A stretch of DNA of 60,175 nucleotides from Saccharopolyspora spinosa NRRL 18395 (GCF_000194155.1 NZ_GL877879.1:1523550-1583724), one strand, 5' to 3'. Positions 45,843 to 55,186 are shown, numbered from the stretch's first letter. Notes: generated by a model from the sequence alone, not told the origin. Translations and numbers: made by a program.

Positions 45843-46376
45843 TTTCGCATACCTCCCAGCCTTCGAGTATCCGATCACCTGGCCCCCTTGGCCCTGCGGA
45901 CGGCCTTCCCGTCCTCCTTGGTAGGGCGTTACTCCTACGACTACTGCGGGGCCTCTGTCACCTTAGGGCTCGCGCCCCTTAGGTGATCCCACGTTCGTCC
46001 CTGTCATACGTAATAGTGCGACTTAGGATCCTCACTTATCTCCTTGAATGCCCTCGTTGGGCATCGCTCCACATCCCGGAGGTTGCATCGGCCACCTCGT
46101 GATGCCGATGCAGGTTGCGGCACCGGTATCAGGCGTTATTTCCGGTGGGCGTGCTCTTGCACCTTCTGGAGATTGAGGTCTAGGCAGTTTAGCTTTATCC
46201 GTATCGCACGGGTCCCGCAACGCCTCGCTTCATACGCCTGAACGCGAGCGTTACTTTCCTGGCATGCTATTGTTCCCTGCACCTTTCGGATTCAGGTTAG
46301 CCATCGGACCCAGGAACCTCCCTCCGAGTTCCTCCCGGCTTGACCGGGGATATGACAAGGCGCTTTCGTGGCGCAG
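45843..46376 (-). ncRNA. Group II intron 2 5' RNA region (domains I-IV)
   Basis: About 530 non-coding bases between the proposed intron 2 start and its TTG protein start. It contains many short self-complementary stretches, such as the CACCTAAGG/CCTTAGGTG type pair near 45955-45985, as expected for domains I-IV. Confidence 0.6.
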
Positions 46377-46524
46377 CGAGGTTGAACAGGTCGTCGAACC
46401 TGCGGCCAGGATCGGCCGCCGCCCAACGGTGAAGCTTGGTCTGCATCTCCAGTACCCGGCCCGACGCCCCCGCAGGGACCTCTCCAGCCGGAGCGCTGCC
46501 GTTCGGCGGCGCGTCTTCTGACAT
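46377..46524 (-). pseudogene. Intron 1 reverse transcriptase, N-terminal part
   Basis: ATG 46524 starts MSEDAPPNGSAPAGEVPAGA and continues to EMQTKLHRWAAADPGRRFDD LFNL, the usual opening of this group II intron protein family. The fragment has 49 codons plus one base and then meets intron 2. In the unspliced DNA the frame ends at 46297. Confidence 0.8.
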
Positions 46525-47122
46525 TGCAGTCTCCGTCCCTTCTCGAAACCGCTGCCGCCCTTCCCCACGTGCCAGGTTTTCCCTGGCTCCGAGTACTACA
46601 GCGGCTCCGCCCCGTTCCGGCCCGATCAGCCGGCGGTGGACCCAGCCACTCCGACCGCGCTGGCAGCACGGCAGGTGGCGAGGACCGGAACGGTTCCCGT
46701 GTTCACTGCTGACCGTTCATCGCAGTAGGTGCCCGACTCTGTCCCGGCGGCCTCGCCACGGTTACGCCGCAGGCTATTCACCGTGGCCTCCTGAGCCTGC
46801 AAACACAGACCTGCCCAGGAGTTCCCCGCTCCGCGATGAGGGAGCGGGTGCGCGCCGCGACCGGCCCAGATCCGCCAGATTTCGGGCCGGTGACTCATTA
46901 CGGGACGTAAACGCCGGTTCCTCTCGTACACCTCTGCGTCGCGCTCGCCGGGCCCGATCCATCTGGCAGTACTGGACCGCCCCGGCTTTGTCACGGCTGC
47001 TCCCGCCCTCACCGACACCCCTCGGGTCGGGCTGCCGCCAGCTACGCGAGCCCTGCTGCGACGGGGCTCGCGGTGCAGGTCTTCCACCTCCACTCGGTCA
47101 CGCAGCGCTTTCCACGGCGCAC
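46525..47122 (-). ncRNA. Group II intron 1 5' RNA region (domains I-IV)
   Basis: About 600 non-coding bases from GTGCG at 47122 to the protein start, the usual size of group II domains I-IV before the open reading frame. Individual domains were not folded by hand. Confidence 0.6.
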
Positions 47123-47154
47123 GTAGTTGTCAAGTCAAGTGAGACAGGGTGTGC

Positions 47155-48159
47155 CTACTCGATGGTTTGTTCTTGATCGACTGGCTGGTTGATCCAGGCG
47201 ACCTCGGGTAACTGAGGTGGCCTGGGACGGCGGGCGAACCGCTCGGGGTGCGCCGCGTGGGCCCGATCGAGGGTGAGTTGCCGCTGGACATGGACCTGCT
47301 CGGCGGTGCCGAAATGCACCGAGGCCGGGGTGTGCATCCCGATGCCGGAATGCCGATGCTCGTGGTTGTAGGCAAGGAAGAACCCATCGCAGAAGGCGCG
47401 GGCGTCTTCCAGCGACCCGAACCGCTCAGGAAAATCCGGCACGTACTTCATGGTCTTGAACTGTGCTTCCGAGTACGGATTGTCATTCGACGTACGGGGT
47501 CGGGAATGCGACCGCAACACGCCTAATTCGACGAGCAGCTCGGACACGGGCTTGGACACCATCGCACCGCCCCGGTCAGCGTGGATCGTGTGCGGCTCGA
47601 TCCCGTTGCAACGGACGGCATCGCAGAGAAAATCTCTCGCCACCACCGCATCCTCAGCCGCGGCCACCAACCACCCCGTAACATAGCGGGAGAAAATGTC
47701 GATGATGACGTAACATTTGTACCAAACTCCTTTCAGTGGTCCTTTCAACGCGGTGATATCCCAGGACCACACCTCGCTGGGACCGCGAGCGGCAAGCTCT
47801 GGGCGTACCCGGGGCGGATGCGTGGCCTGCTTGCGACGCTCGCGGACCTGGCCCGCGGCGCGGGCGATGCGATACATCGTGGACATCGAGCATCAGTAGC
47901 GGCCCTCGTCCAGCTCACGCGCCCAGACCTGCGGGATCGCAAGATCAAGGTAGGCGGGACTGGCCAGCAGGTTCAGCACCTGCGCCCGCTCGGAGTCGGT
48001 CAGCGCCTGCGGTGGTGGTGTGCGCGGCAACCACGGTCCGTGCGGCCGGCCTTGCGGGTGGGCGTGCCGATAGTGGGTGGCGCGGGATATTTCCGTCAGC
48101 ACGCACGATTTCTTCACTGACACTCCGGCATCGCGGAGTTCGGCGAACGCGGTCGTCAT
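47155..48159 (-). pseudogene. IS3 transposase OrfB with in-frame TGA
   Basis: The frame starts at ATG 48159 (MTTAFAELRDAGVSVKKSCV), overlapping orfA as ATGA. It is interrupted by TGA at 47893-47895, exactly where the family has Trp (DEGRY-W-CSMSTMYRI), and continues through the rve core WSWDITALKGPLKGVWYKCY, HADRGGAMVS, NDNPYSEAQFKTMKY and YNHEHRHSGIGMHTP to 47155. A single TGG to TGA change explains it. Catalytic residues are otherwise kept. Confidence 0.88.
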
Positions 48160-48590
48160 GATGTCTTCGGCGGCCCGTCGTTGTCCGTGCTCTCGGAGAG
48201 TCCTTCCAAGAGCATGCGCGCTTTTCCCATGATATCGAGCGCTATCTGCGTCTTCGCCAGTTCCGCCTTCAATTTCTCGTTCTGGCGGCGAAGTTTCTCC
48301 AATTCGATCTGCTCGGCGGACTTCCTCCGTCGCGCCGGGCCCGACGGTGTGTCCGGTGCCACCGTGAGGACACCGGCGTCACGGGCTCGCGTCCATTCGA
48401 TGACGTGGGAGGAATACAAGCCTTCCCGCCGCAGGAGCGCGCCTTTCTCCCCATTCGGGGCGTTCTCGTACTCAGCGACGATCGCCAGCTTGTACTCCGT
48501 GCTGAACACTCGCCGCGTGGGACGCGGTGCGGGGTCGGCCTGGTTGGCAGGGGTGGACGGCCGGGGCTGCTTGCCAGGTGGTGTGGACAC
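48156..48590 (-). CDS. IS3 transposase OrfA
   Basis: 144 residues from GTG 48590. Helix-turn-helix part RRVFSTEYKLAIVAEYENAP and GLYSSHVIEWTRARDAGVL, followed by a leucine-zipper-like coiled coil (IELEKLRRQNEKLKAELAKT). Overlaps orfB by ATGA. Confidence 0.88.
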   Translation of the reverse strand: MSTPPGKQPRPSTPANQADPAPRPTRRVFSTEYKLAIVAEYENAPNGEKGALLRREGLYSSHVIEWTRARDAGVLTVAPDTPSGPARRRKSAEQIELEKLRRQNEKLKAELAKTQIALDIMGKARMLLEGLSESTDNDGPPKTS

Positions 48591-48655
48591 GTGTTCAAGG
48601 ATCTCCGATCCCGCCCTCGCTCAAGACCCCGGACTCACTCAGGGTGTCTCACACC

Positions 48656-49043
48656 AGCCTGACAAAGAGGGTGTTGCGGGAGTTGGCCGAGGACACCGGA
48701 CTGATCGCAGGGGTGAATGAGGCGTTGGCCGATACCTATGCCGGTCCGTGGGTGCATGCGCCCGGGCGGGTGTTCACGGATATGGCGGTGGCCATCGCTG
48801 ATGGCGCGGACTGTGTCTCGCATATTGAGGTCTTCGGTGACCAGCACCAAGTGTGCGGGCCGGTGGCCAGTATGCCGACCACCTGGCGAATGCTCGACCG
48901 GATCGACGAAGCGCATCTGCCGGGGGTGCTGTCCGCGAGAGCGGCGGCACGGGGGCGGGCGTGGGCGGCGGGTGCGGGCGGCGGACCTGAACGGGTTGCT
49001 GCAGATCGATTTCGACGCCACGGTCACGATTTCCCATTCATAG
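48656..49043 (+). pseudogene. IS1380-type transposase N-terminal fragment
   Basis: Reads SLTKRVLRELAEDTGLIAGV, PGRVFTDMAVAIADGADCVS, VCGPVASMPTTWRMLDRIDE and RAWAAG, then shifts frame to NGLLQIDFDATVTISHS and stops. This is the first third of an IS1380-like transposase, with a frameshift before the first catalytic Asp region. It directly abuts the IS3 end. Confidence 0.7.
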
Positions 49044-49049
49044 CCCACC

Positions 49050-49156
49050 GAAACGGCGGGCACGCCACCGCCGCCAATGCCAGCGGCGGCGGCGCGATCT
49101 TCACCCTAAACTTCCCCGCTGCCCAAAGATCCCCACATCCAGAGCAACAGGACTGA
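49050..49156 (+). pseudogene. Histidine-kinase C-terminal fragment
   Basis: The short frame GGHATAANASGGGAIFTLNF followed by PAA and a stop is the G2-box end of a HATPase domain (as in AxNxxGGGAxFTxxLP). Only about 30 residues survive, in the same frame as the upstream IS1380 piece. Confidence 0.55.
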
Positions 49157-49250
49157 CAGCGTGATACCCCGGCGCGCTCCGCACCGGGCCACAGACACCC
49201 ACCTCCAGACAGACCGGAGCAGCCCAAGCCCTCGGACTTGTCACAGCGTT

Positions 49251-49410
49251 GTCACCGCGAGAAGCCCGCCCATCCCACCGCCCGGTGGACCGTCCAGCAG
49301 GCCAGGAATCTCTCCACGACGCTGGGGTGCCGCATGGACTCGCTGCGCTTCCTGCTCCGACCGGGATGCGAAGTGCACCAACGCCTGCGACGCCGTCTTC
49401 GCAGCCGACG
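49251..49410 (+). pseudogene. Integrase-core transposase fragment
   Basis: ARWTVQQARNLSTTLGCRMD SLRFLL, followed in another frame by DRDAKCTNACDAVFAADEA, is the middle of an rve transposase close to the gene at 49961. Both flanks are foreign. Confidence 0.65.
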
Positions 49411-49790
49411 AGGCCGGCGACGTCGTGATCGAACCCGATGCCGAGGTCCAGGCCGCGATCCGTGACCTGTTCACCGTGTTCGAGCGGACCGGCTCGGCCT
49501 ACGGGGCAGTGGCCGCCTTCACCGAGCGGCGGTTCCCGCTGCGCGCCTACGGCGGGGTCTGGGCCGGGCAGCTGCGCTGGGGAAAACTCACCCACGCCCG
49601 CGTGTTGGGTGTGCTGAAGAACCCCGGCTACGCTGGGCCTACGTGCACGGCCGCTACACCTCCCGCCGCCGGGTCGACCCTGACGGAACGGTCCACACCG
49701 GACTCATCGAGCAGCCGCGCGCCGAGCGGCCGGTGCTGATCAAAGACCACCACCTCGGCTACACCGAACAAGACGACCCCACCAGCAGCG
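49411..49790 (+). pseudogene. Large serine recombinase fragment, frameshifted
   Basis: The stretch EPDAEVQAAIRDLFTVFERT, RRFPLRAYGGVWAGQLRWGK and ARVLGVLKNPGYAG is the recombinase domain (PF07508 type) of large serine integrases. Near 49637 one G is missing, and the next frame continues AYVHGRYTSRRRVDPDGTVH and RPVLIKDHHLGYT. The catalytic serine domain is absent. Confidence 0.75.
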
Positions 49791-49960
49791 GCGGTGGGCA
49801 TAGTGGGGCAGCCCTGTGCCAGTGGGGAGGGGGCGAAGCCGCGGATCGGGTGGCCAACTCCTACCTCCGCGCGATGCAACACCGGGAACACCTGTGGGGC
49901 TCGTTTAGTCATCGCTGCAGGTGAAAACAACAACTCGGCATTCACTGGGATCATTCCCGA

Positions 49961-51046
49961 GTGATCGTGTCGTTGCTGTACAAGGTGACCCGGAAGTTGC
50001 TGTCCGTCCCGGCCGTGCTCCTGCGTCGTGATACGGCCAAGGATGCCGAGCTGCTCGTCCTGCGGCACGAGAACTCGGTGCTGCGCCGACAGATCCAAGG
50101 GTCCGTCCGGTACGAGCCGGCAGACCGGCTCTGGTTTGCGGCGCTGTCCACACTCATACCGCGGCGCCGCTGGGCTCATGTCTTCCCCATCACCCCAGCA
50201 ACCCTGCTCGGCTGGCACCGCAGGTTCGTCGCCGCCAAGTGGGACTACAGCGCCCAACGCAAGCGAACCGGCCGCCCGCCCACCGAGGCGACACTCAAAA
50301 AGCTCGTCGTCCGCCTGGCCCGGGAGAACCCGCGATGGGGCCACAGGAGAGTCCAAGGCGAACTGGCTCGGCTCGGACACCCGATCGCCGCCTCGACAGT
50401 GTGGAAGATCTTGCGCGCCGCTGGGGTCGACCCAGCCCCACGCCGATCCGGACCGACCTGGCGCGAATTCCTCACTGCCCAAGCCCACACCATCATCGCC
50501 TGCGACTTCCTCCACTTGGACACCGCGCTCGGCCAGGGGCTATACGCGCTGGCCTTCCTTGAGCACGGCACACGCCGCCTGCACATCGCCGGCGTCACCG
50601 CGCACCCGACCCGAGAGTGGACCGTGCAACAGGCGCGGAATCTCGCCGTCAACCTGGGCACGCGCGTCGAGTCGCTGCGCTTCCTCCTACGAGACCGCGA
50701 CGACAAGTACTCCCCGTCCTTCGACACCGTCCTCAAGGCCGAGGACATAGAAGTGATCAAAAGCGCTCCACAGGCGCCGCGGATGAACGCGCACTGCGAG
50801 CGGATCATTAGAACCTTGCGCGACGAGATCCTCGACCAAATCCTCATCTTGAACGAGACCCACGCGCGAAAAGTCCTCGCCGAGTACCAGCGGCACTACA
50901 ACGAGCACCGACCCCACAGGGCCCGCAACCAGCTACCACCGAACGCACACCAGCAGCCCGCCCCCATGCCCGACATCAACGCCCGCAAAGTCCTCCGCAC
51001 GCGGGTCCTCGGCGGCATCATCAACGAATACCGATACGCCGCTTAA
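49961..51046 (+). CDS. Integrase-core (rve) transposase, intact
   Basis: 361 residues in one frame. HTH part ELLVLRHENSVLRRQIQGSV and TLLGWHRRFVAAKWDY, then NPRWGHRRVQGELARLGHPI. DDE core: IIACDFLHLDTALGQGLYAL (Asp), FLLRDRDDKYSPSFDTVLKA (Asp) and NAHCERIIRTLRDEI (Glu). The C-terminus is YNEHRPHRARNQ. It shows what the frameshifted relatives at 1389 and 31067 originally looked like. Confidence 0.88.
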   Translation: MIVSLLYKVTRKLLSVPAVLLRRDTAKDAELLVLRHENSVLRRQIQGSVRYEPADRLWFAALSTLIPRRRWAHVFPITPATLLGWHRRFVAAKWDYSAQRKRTGRPPTEATLKKLVVRLARENPRWGHRRVQGELARLGHPIAASTVWKILRAAGVDPAPRRSGPTWREFLTAQAHTIIACDFLHLDTALGQGLYALAFLEHGTRRLHIAGVTAHPTREWTVQQARNLAVNLGTRVESLRFLLRDRDDKYSPSFDTVLKAEDIEVIKSAPQAPRMNAHCERIIRTLRDEILDQILILNETHARKVLAEYQRHYNEHRPHRARNQLPPNAHQQPAPMPDINARKVLRTRVLGGIINEYRYAA

Positions 51047-51061
51047 CCTGCGGCGATGACT

Positions 51062-51546
51062 CTCCGAGGCCCACAGGATCCGGATCCTGGGCGCCACCGC
51101 ACACCCGACGGCCCCGTGGGTCATCCAAGCCGCAAAGAATCTCGTCATGGACCTCGAGGACGGCGACTGCCGGGCGCGGTTCCTGGTCCGCGACGGCAAA
51201 TTCCCAGCCCTGTTCGATACCGTCCTGTCGGATTCGAGGGTTGAGGTCGTGCTCAGCGGCGTCCAGATGCCGAGAATGAACTCAATCATGGAAAGATGGG
51301 TGCAGACCTGCCGCCGCGAACTCCTGGACCGCACCCTGATCTGGAACCAGCGGCATCTCCTCCATGCCCTGCGCGAGTTCGAAAACTTCTACAACTCCCA
51401 CCGACCCCACCAAGGCATCGCGAACGCGCGCCCGCTACATCCTTTGCCTACGTCAGCCGCCAAACCGGAGCAACTCGCCCCCCCTCAACATCGGTCGACA
51501 CGACCGGCTGAGTGGCATCCTTCACGAGTACCACCACGCAGCATGA
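51062..51546 (+). pseudogene. Integrase-core transposase, C-terminal half
   Basis: Begins abruptly with HRIRILGATAHPTAPWVIQA-type sequence and runs through FPALFDTVLSDSRVEVVLSG, RWVQTCRRELLDRT and FYNSHRPHQGIANA. It is nearly the same as the copy ending at 32163, and the last bases up to 51567 are shared with it. A small deletion alters RDRDGK to RDGK, and frames diverge near the end. The N-terminal half is missing. Confidence 0.75.
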
Positions 51547-51567
51547 CCTGCACGGATATGGTTTTCG

Positions 51568-51722
51568 CCAAGCGCAGGGGTCGGCTGGGCCTGCGCTGGA
51601 GCGTGACCGGTGAGCATCAGCGCCACCGCTGCGGCGAGGATCAACACCAGGTTCTGGATCGAGGTGGCGGTGATGCGGCGACCGGCCGCCGAAACCCCTG
51701 CAGCGGGATGGGAGTGGGTCAT
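51568..51722 (-). pseudogene. Secreted conjugation-type protein truncated by IS
   Basis: ATG 51722 begins MTHSHPAAGVSAAGRRITAT, followed by a hydrophobic signal segment (NLVLILAAAVALMLTGHAPA) with an AQAQ-like cleavage site. After 51 residues it enters the IS end and stops. It overlaps the pilin gene stop as ATGA, so it belonged to the same transfer operon. Confidence 0.65.
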
Positions 51723-52096
51723 GGGGCGCCCACCACCTGTTGCAGGGCCGAGAGGATCGGCCCGGCCAGCACCGCGACCGCATAGCCGATCAGCGAGTTC
51801 CGCAGGCTCTTCTTCGCCCGCTCGACCTGCCCCGGATCCCCATCCGCGGCGAGATACCGGACGCCGCCGATGGTGAGGAACAACGTCGCCAACGCCACCA
51901 GAAACCCCACCAGATAACCGCGCAGGTTCTCCACAACCTGATGCAGATCTCCCGGTGGTTTCGGCGCCTGGGCCCACGCCCATCCGGTCCCCGCACTCCA
52001 GATCACCGCGGCGACCACCACAACGATCACGCACCAGCGCACCCTTCCGCGCAGCACCGCGAAGAGAACGCGGCGGCGCGGTGACGGCAACAGCAT
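51719..52096 (-). CDS. TrbC/VirB2-like pilin of a conjugative element
   Basis: 125 residues with a signal-like N-terminus (CVIVVVVAAVIWSAGTGWAW, then AQ) and two membrane helices separated by a short polar turn: YLVGFLVALATLFLTIGGVR and SLIGYAVAVLAGPILSALQQ. The pattern GGVRYLAADGDPGQVERAKK is typical of actinobacterial type IV secretion pilin-like proteins. ATG 52096 is preferred; a GTG at 52102 is too close to the AGGGG site. Confidence 0.72.
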   Translation of the reverse strand: MLLPSPRRRVLFAVLRGRVRWCVIVVVVAAVIWSAGTGWAWAQAPKPPGDLHQVVENLRGYLVGFLVALATLFLTIGGVRYLAADGDPGQVERAKKSLRNSLIGYAVAVLAGPILSALQQVVGAP

Positions 52097-52290
52097 GCTC
52101 ACGTCCCCTTTCCACGACCCCCGGCACCACACACCCCAGTCGAAAAAACGACGCAGCGGCGACACGGAAGTTCCTCCCTCACTGGCAGGCAGAAAAAGCA
52201 GAGCCATGTCATTCCGCATCGCGATCGGCGGACTGGATTCGTGCACGGATCCCACGACCCCGCTTTTCCCTCACCCTTCTAAAGCGAGTC

Positions 52291-53157
52291 CTACGCCGCG
52301 GATTCACAATCGGCGGCGGAGATCTTTTCCACCGCGCCATCGGTGAGATACGCGACGAGCTTGCGTTCGGCCTTTTCCCGCAAATAACAGATCTGCCGAT
52401 ACGTCAACCCCAACGGGCCTGCCAGATCCCGCAAATACAGACCTTCCAACCTGCTCGCCCCGATAACCGCGGCCTCCCGCTCGGTGAGACATCCGTCCCG
52501 GACGGCTTCGGCCAGCACCAAATCGGGATGCCCACTCGTCGGCGGCGGTTCGATCGACTCCGGCAACGCCACCATGCGACCAGCGACATCCCACTCGGCC
52601 GCCCGCGTCTTCGCGCCCGCGCGCTGCGCGGCCCACACCAACCGGGCCGCCAGCATGCCCGCATCCGGATCGATCGTTTTGATCCGCTCGGTGAACCCGG
52701 CCAGCACCGCCGCATCCACCTCCGTGACATCACCGGTGTAGCCGGTGGCGAGCTGCCCGGCGATGTTGCGCAACCCCGGCAGCGCCACCCCCACCGCACC
52801 CACCACCCACGCCGCACCCCGCTCCTGAGCCGAGCACACCAGCTCGCGCCAAGCGGCCTCCCGCGCGGCATGCGAGGTCGCCGGATGCAGCAACACCGAC
52901 CGCAACTCACCCAACGGAATCCGCCGAGCGGGCAGCCCACGCCCCAGCACAGCACCATCGACCGCCAGGGGATCCGGGCCGCTGGACAGCAGACGGAAGG
53001 CGTTCTCCGCGGCGTTCAGCACCGACAGCGGTGGTAGCGGTTCGTAGACCTCGTCGAGATCACACACCGTTTCCTCACCGCACTCCGGCGCCGCCCCGAA
53101 GTCAACGTCGAGGAAAGTCTGATCGGTCTCCACCAGGTCGAGATCTATCTCGGTCAT
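52291..53157 (-). CDS. Sigma-factor-like regulator of a conjugative element
   Basis: 288 residues from ATG 53157, an acidic N-terminus (MTEIDLDLVETDQTFLDVDF). The C-terminal 70 residues look like sigma region 4: CLTEREAAVIGASRLEGLYL, then RDLAGPLGLTYRQICYLREK AERKL. The centre is helical and unassigned. Such genes often lie near transfer genes of Pseudonocardiales plasmids and may control them. An open frame extends to 53226. Confidence 0.6.
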   Translation of the reverse strand: MTEIDLDLVETDQTFLDVDFGAAPECGEETVCDLDEVYEPLPPLSVLNAAENAFRLLSSGPDPLAVDGAVLGRGLPARRIPLGELRSVLLHPATSHAAREAAWRELVCSAQERGAAWVVGAVGVALPGLRNIAGQLATGYTGDVTEVDAAVLAGFTERIKTIDPDAGMLAARLVWAAQRAGAKTRAAEWDVAGRMVALPESIEPPPTSGHPDLVLAEAVRDGCLTEREAAVIGASRLEGLYLRDLAGPLGLTYRQICYLREKAERKLVAYLTDGAVEKISAADCESAA

Positions 53158-54157
53158 GACGGCACGGCCCTCCCACGAACCGGCCACCAACACCCGGCGG
53201 CCGGGGCGAACAACGACACCGTCCATGCCGCCGAACCCGACCTACCCTTCCCTCACATGACGATCACCACCCGAACCGTGTAAGGACCGCTGTTGGTCAT
53301 CCGTAAGCAGCACACCCAGCACCGCAAGAGGATGTAAGGGTGGGGTTGACCTGCGATGCAAGGACACCGTAAGGCGACAACAAGACCCCTGAGCCACAGC
53401 AACGATCTCCAGAGAAAAATCTTGAAAACCCGGCTCCGGGGCTTGACCGCCCCTGCCGGAGGCCCCTTGCCGACCCCGCCGGCGCCAACCGCGAACCACA
53501 CCCGTACCCCGTGGCCGGGGCAACCGACAGAACCCCCTGCCAGGCCGCGACCAGGTGCGTCGTAGAGGCGCGCGTTCCGTCCCTGCCCACCCGACGCCCC
53601 ACCAGACCCCTGTCTCGTTTCCTCCGTTCCAGACGCTCGAGAGATGTCCGGGTACCGAGACGCGCAGCGGGATCATCGAGACGCTGCGGGTTAGCCGCGA
53701 GACCTCAGTCGACGTCCAGGCTGCCCTTGGCATCGCACCGCACTGCCACCGCGCCGCGGAGACGGACCCGCTCCTCCGGCAAGGGCTGCCATTCGGTCTT
53801 CGACGCGTCATGTAGCACGGAACTCGATCACGTAGCTGCGTTTGTGGTTCACGAGTGTGGTGTGCGGCGGGACCACTCTCTCGTCTTGCCCGGAAGGGTC
53901 CAGCGCTCCGCCCGCGACGGCGCGAATGATCAGCCGCCCACACCGACGGGGCCAAGTTCGGTCGCGGTGCCGGCATCCGCAACGCACCACCAGCACATGG
54001 TCGGTGGTTGGTGATCAGACGCTGCTGGACGCAGAGATCCGAGAAGAGCGGGGCGCGCCAGCGCAGTATCGATCACGGCGTCGAAGACAGCACTCCAGAC
54101 CATGCCCGCACCGGCATAGAGATACCGGACGTGGTCGTATTCAAAAAAAATATGGGC
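53158..54157. other. Region without a supported gene
   Basis: About 1 kb between the regulator and IS copy 2. Frames are short or have shadow-like composition, rich in Arg and Pro. One frame before the IS ends with GIEIPDVVVFKKNMG, of unknown origin. No RNA gene recognised. Confidence 0.45.
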
Positions 54158-54160
54158 AGT

Positions 54161-55186
54161 GACCCTTTCCGGGTAAGCATCTGTGGCTCTGGGTAGTCGT
54201 CGTGGCTGCGGCTGGTGCGTGTGGCGGTGACACGCCGAAGTTGTTGTGATGCAAAGTTAAAGCGCGGAACCCCGGGTATGAATTTGGTCCTACCACAGAT
54301 CAACTTCATAGGAGTTCCGCGCCTGATGAGTGTGACATACACCGCGACGTTGCCGGTACGCGACCTGACCGTGCTGTACCTGTCGAGCTTGCTGCACACC
54401 CAACGCCTGCGGTGCGGCACCCGCAAGCACCGGAGATCGCTGAGCACATACAAGCAGGCGATCCTGGTGCTGCGCTGGTTTCTCGACGGCACTCGCGTGA
54501 AACAGCTGGCCGTCGATCACACGATCAGCTCCTCCACCGCATACACCTATCTCCATGAGGGATTCGCAGTGCTCGCCGCCCAGGCTCCAGCACTGGAATC
54601 AGCACTGCTGGCAGCGAAAATCGCAGGCCACGGCCACATCTCCATCGATGGCACCCTGATCGAAACCGATCGGGTCCGTACACCCGGCCCCACTCGTGGC
54701 GTGGACCTGTGGTGGTCGGGAAAACACTCCAACCACGGAGGCAACATCCAGGTCATCACCGCCCCCGACGGCTGGCCGCTATGGACCTCCCAGGTGCGCC
54801 CGGGCCGCGAGCACGACACCACCGCGCTCCGCGCCCACCCCGAAATCATGCCCGCCCTCACCGCCTGGACCAGCGATGACCTGCCCGTCCTGGGCGATTT
54901 AGGCTACGAAGGCGAATCCGGCACCATCACCGTCGCCTTCAAGAAACCGAAAGGCGGCGAACTCACCGACGACCAGAAAGCCCACAACAAGACCCACAAC
55001 GGCAAACGAGCCATCGGGGAACGCGGAAACTCCGTGCTCAAAACGACCTTCAAAGCACTCCGCAACATAAGCCTGTGCCCCCGGAAAATCGGCACCATCG
55101 TCAAAGCCGCCCTCGTCATCCTTCACACCGAACACGACCGCACAACATGATCACCCACAGCGACCAACCGTTACCCGGAAAGGCTC
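54161..55186 (+). mobile_element. IS5-family element, copy 2
   Basis: 1026 bases with the same ends as copy 1, flanked by the direct repeat AGT (54158-54160 and 55187-55189). Same orientation as copy 1, 9451 bases downstream. The different target repeat shows an independent insertion. Confidence 0.93.
54326..55150 (+). CDS. IS5-family transposase, copy 2
   Basis: Residue for residue the same 274-residue protein as the copy at 44875, with the full DDE set (HISIDGTLIE, PVLGDLGYE, KRAIGERGNS). Intact. Confidence 0.9.
   Translation: MSVTYTATLPVRDLTVLYLSSLLHTQRLRCGTRKHRRSLSTYKQAILVLRWFLDGTRVKQLAVDHTISSSTAYTYLHEGFAVLAAQAPALESALLAAKIAGHGHISIDGTLIETDRVRTPGPTRGVDLWWSGKHSNHGGNIQVITAPDGWPLWTSQVRPGREHDTTALRAHPEIMPALTAWTSDDLPVLGDLGYEGESGTITVAFKKPKGGELTDDQKAHNKTHNGKRAIGERGNSVLKTTFKALRNISLCPRKIGTIVKAALVILHTEHDRTT

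Larger units (their letters stand above)
42951..46376 (-). mobile_element. Inner group II intron (intron 2) inside intron 1
   Basis: The 3' end is a domain V hairpin at 43008-43041, a domain VI stem (GGCCGCTGG/CCAGCGGCC) and a TAC end at 42951-42953. The 5' end is placed at about 46376, where CTGCGCC ... AAAGCGC repeats the opening stem of intron 1. The intron RNA domains occupy 45843-46376. It is itself interrupted by the IS at 44710-45735. Removing it joins the two parts of the intron 1 protein in frame. Confidence 0.75.
41509..47122 (-). mobile_element. Outer group II intron (intron 1), interrupted
   Basis: The 5' end GTGCG is at 47122, opening with a GTGCGCC ... AAAGCGC stem. The catalytic domain V is at 41567-41600 and a domain VI stem (GGCCTGGAG/CTCCAGGCC) follows, with a GAC end at 41509-41511. 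The intron RNA part upstream of its protein is 46525-47122. Its reverse-transcriptase gene is split by intron 2 (42951-46376). About 5.6 kb in total; roughly 2.2 kb without the insert. Confidence 0.75.
47139..48652 (-). mobile_element. IS3-family element (approximate ends)
   Basis: The inverted word GTGAGACA at 47139-47146 and its complement at 48645-48652 bracket overlapping orfA and orfB genes. Ends are approximate; target repeats were not resolved. Confidence 0.6.

Noticed and set aside
53242..53982. 246-codon minus-strand frame before IS copy 2
   Set aside because: Arg/Pro-rich, no motif, no good ribosome site, and several competing frames of equal length; treated as non-coding.
44710..55186. 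Composite transposon bounded by the two IS copies
   Set aside because: Each copy has its own matching 3-base repeat, so they inserted separately.
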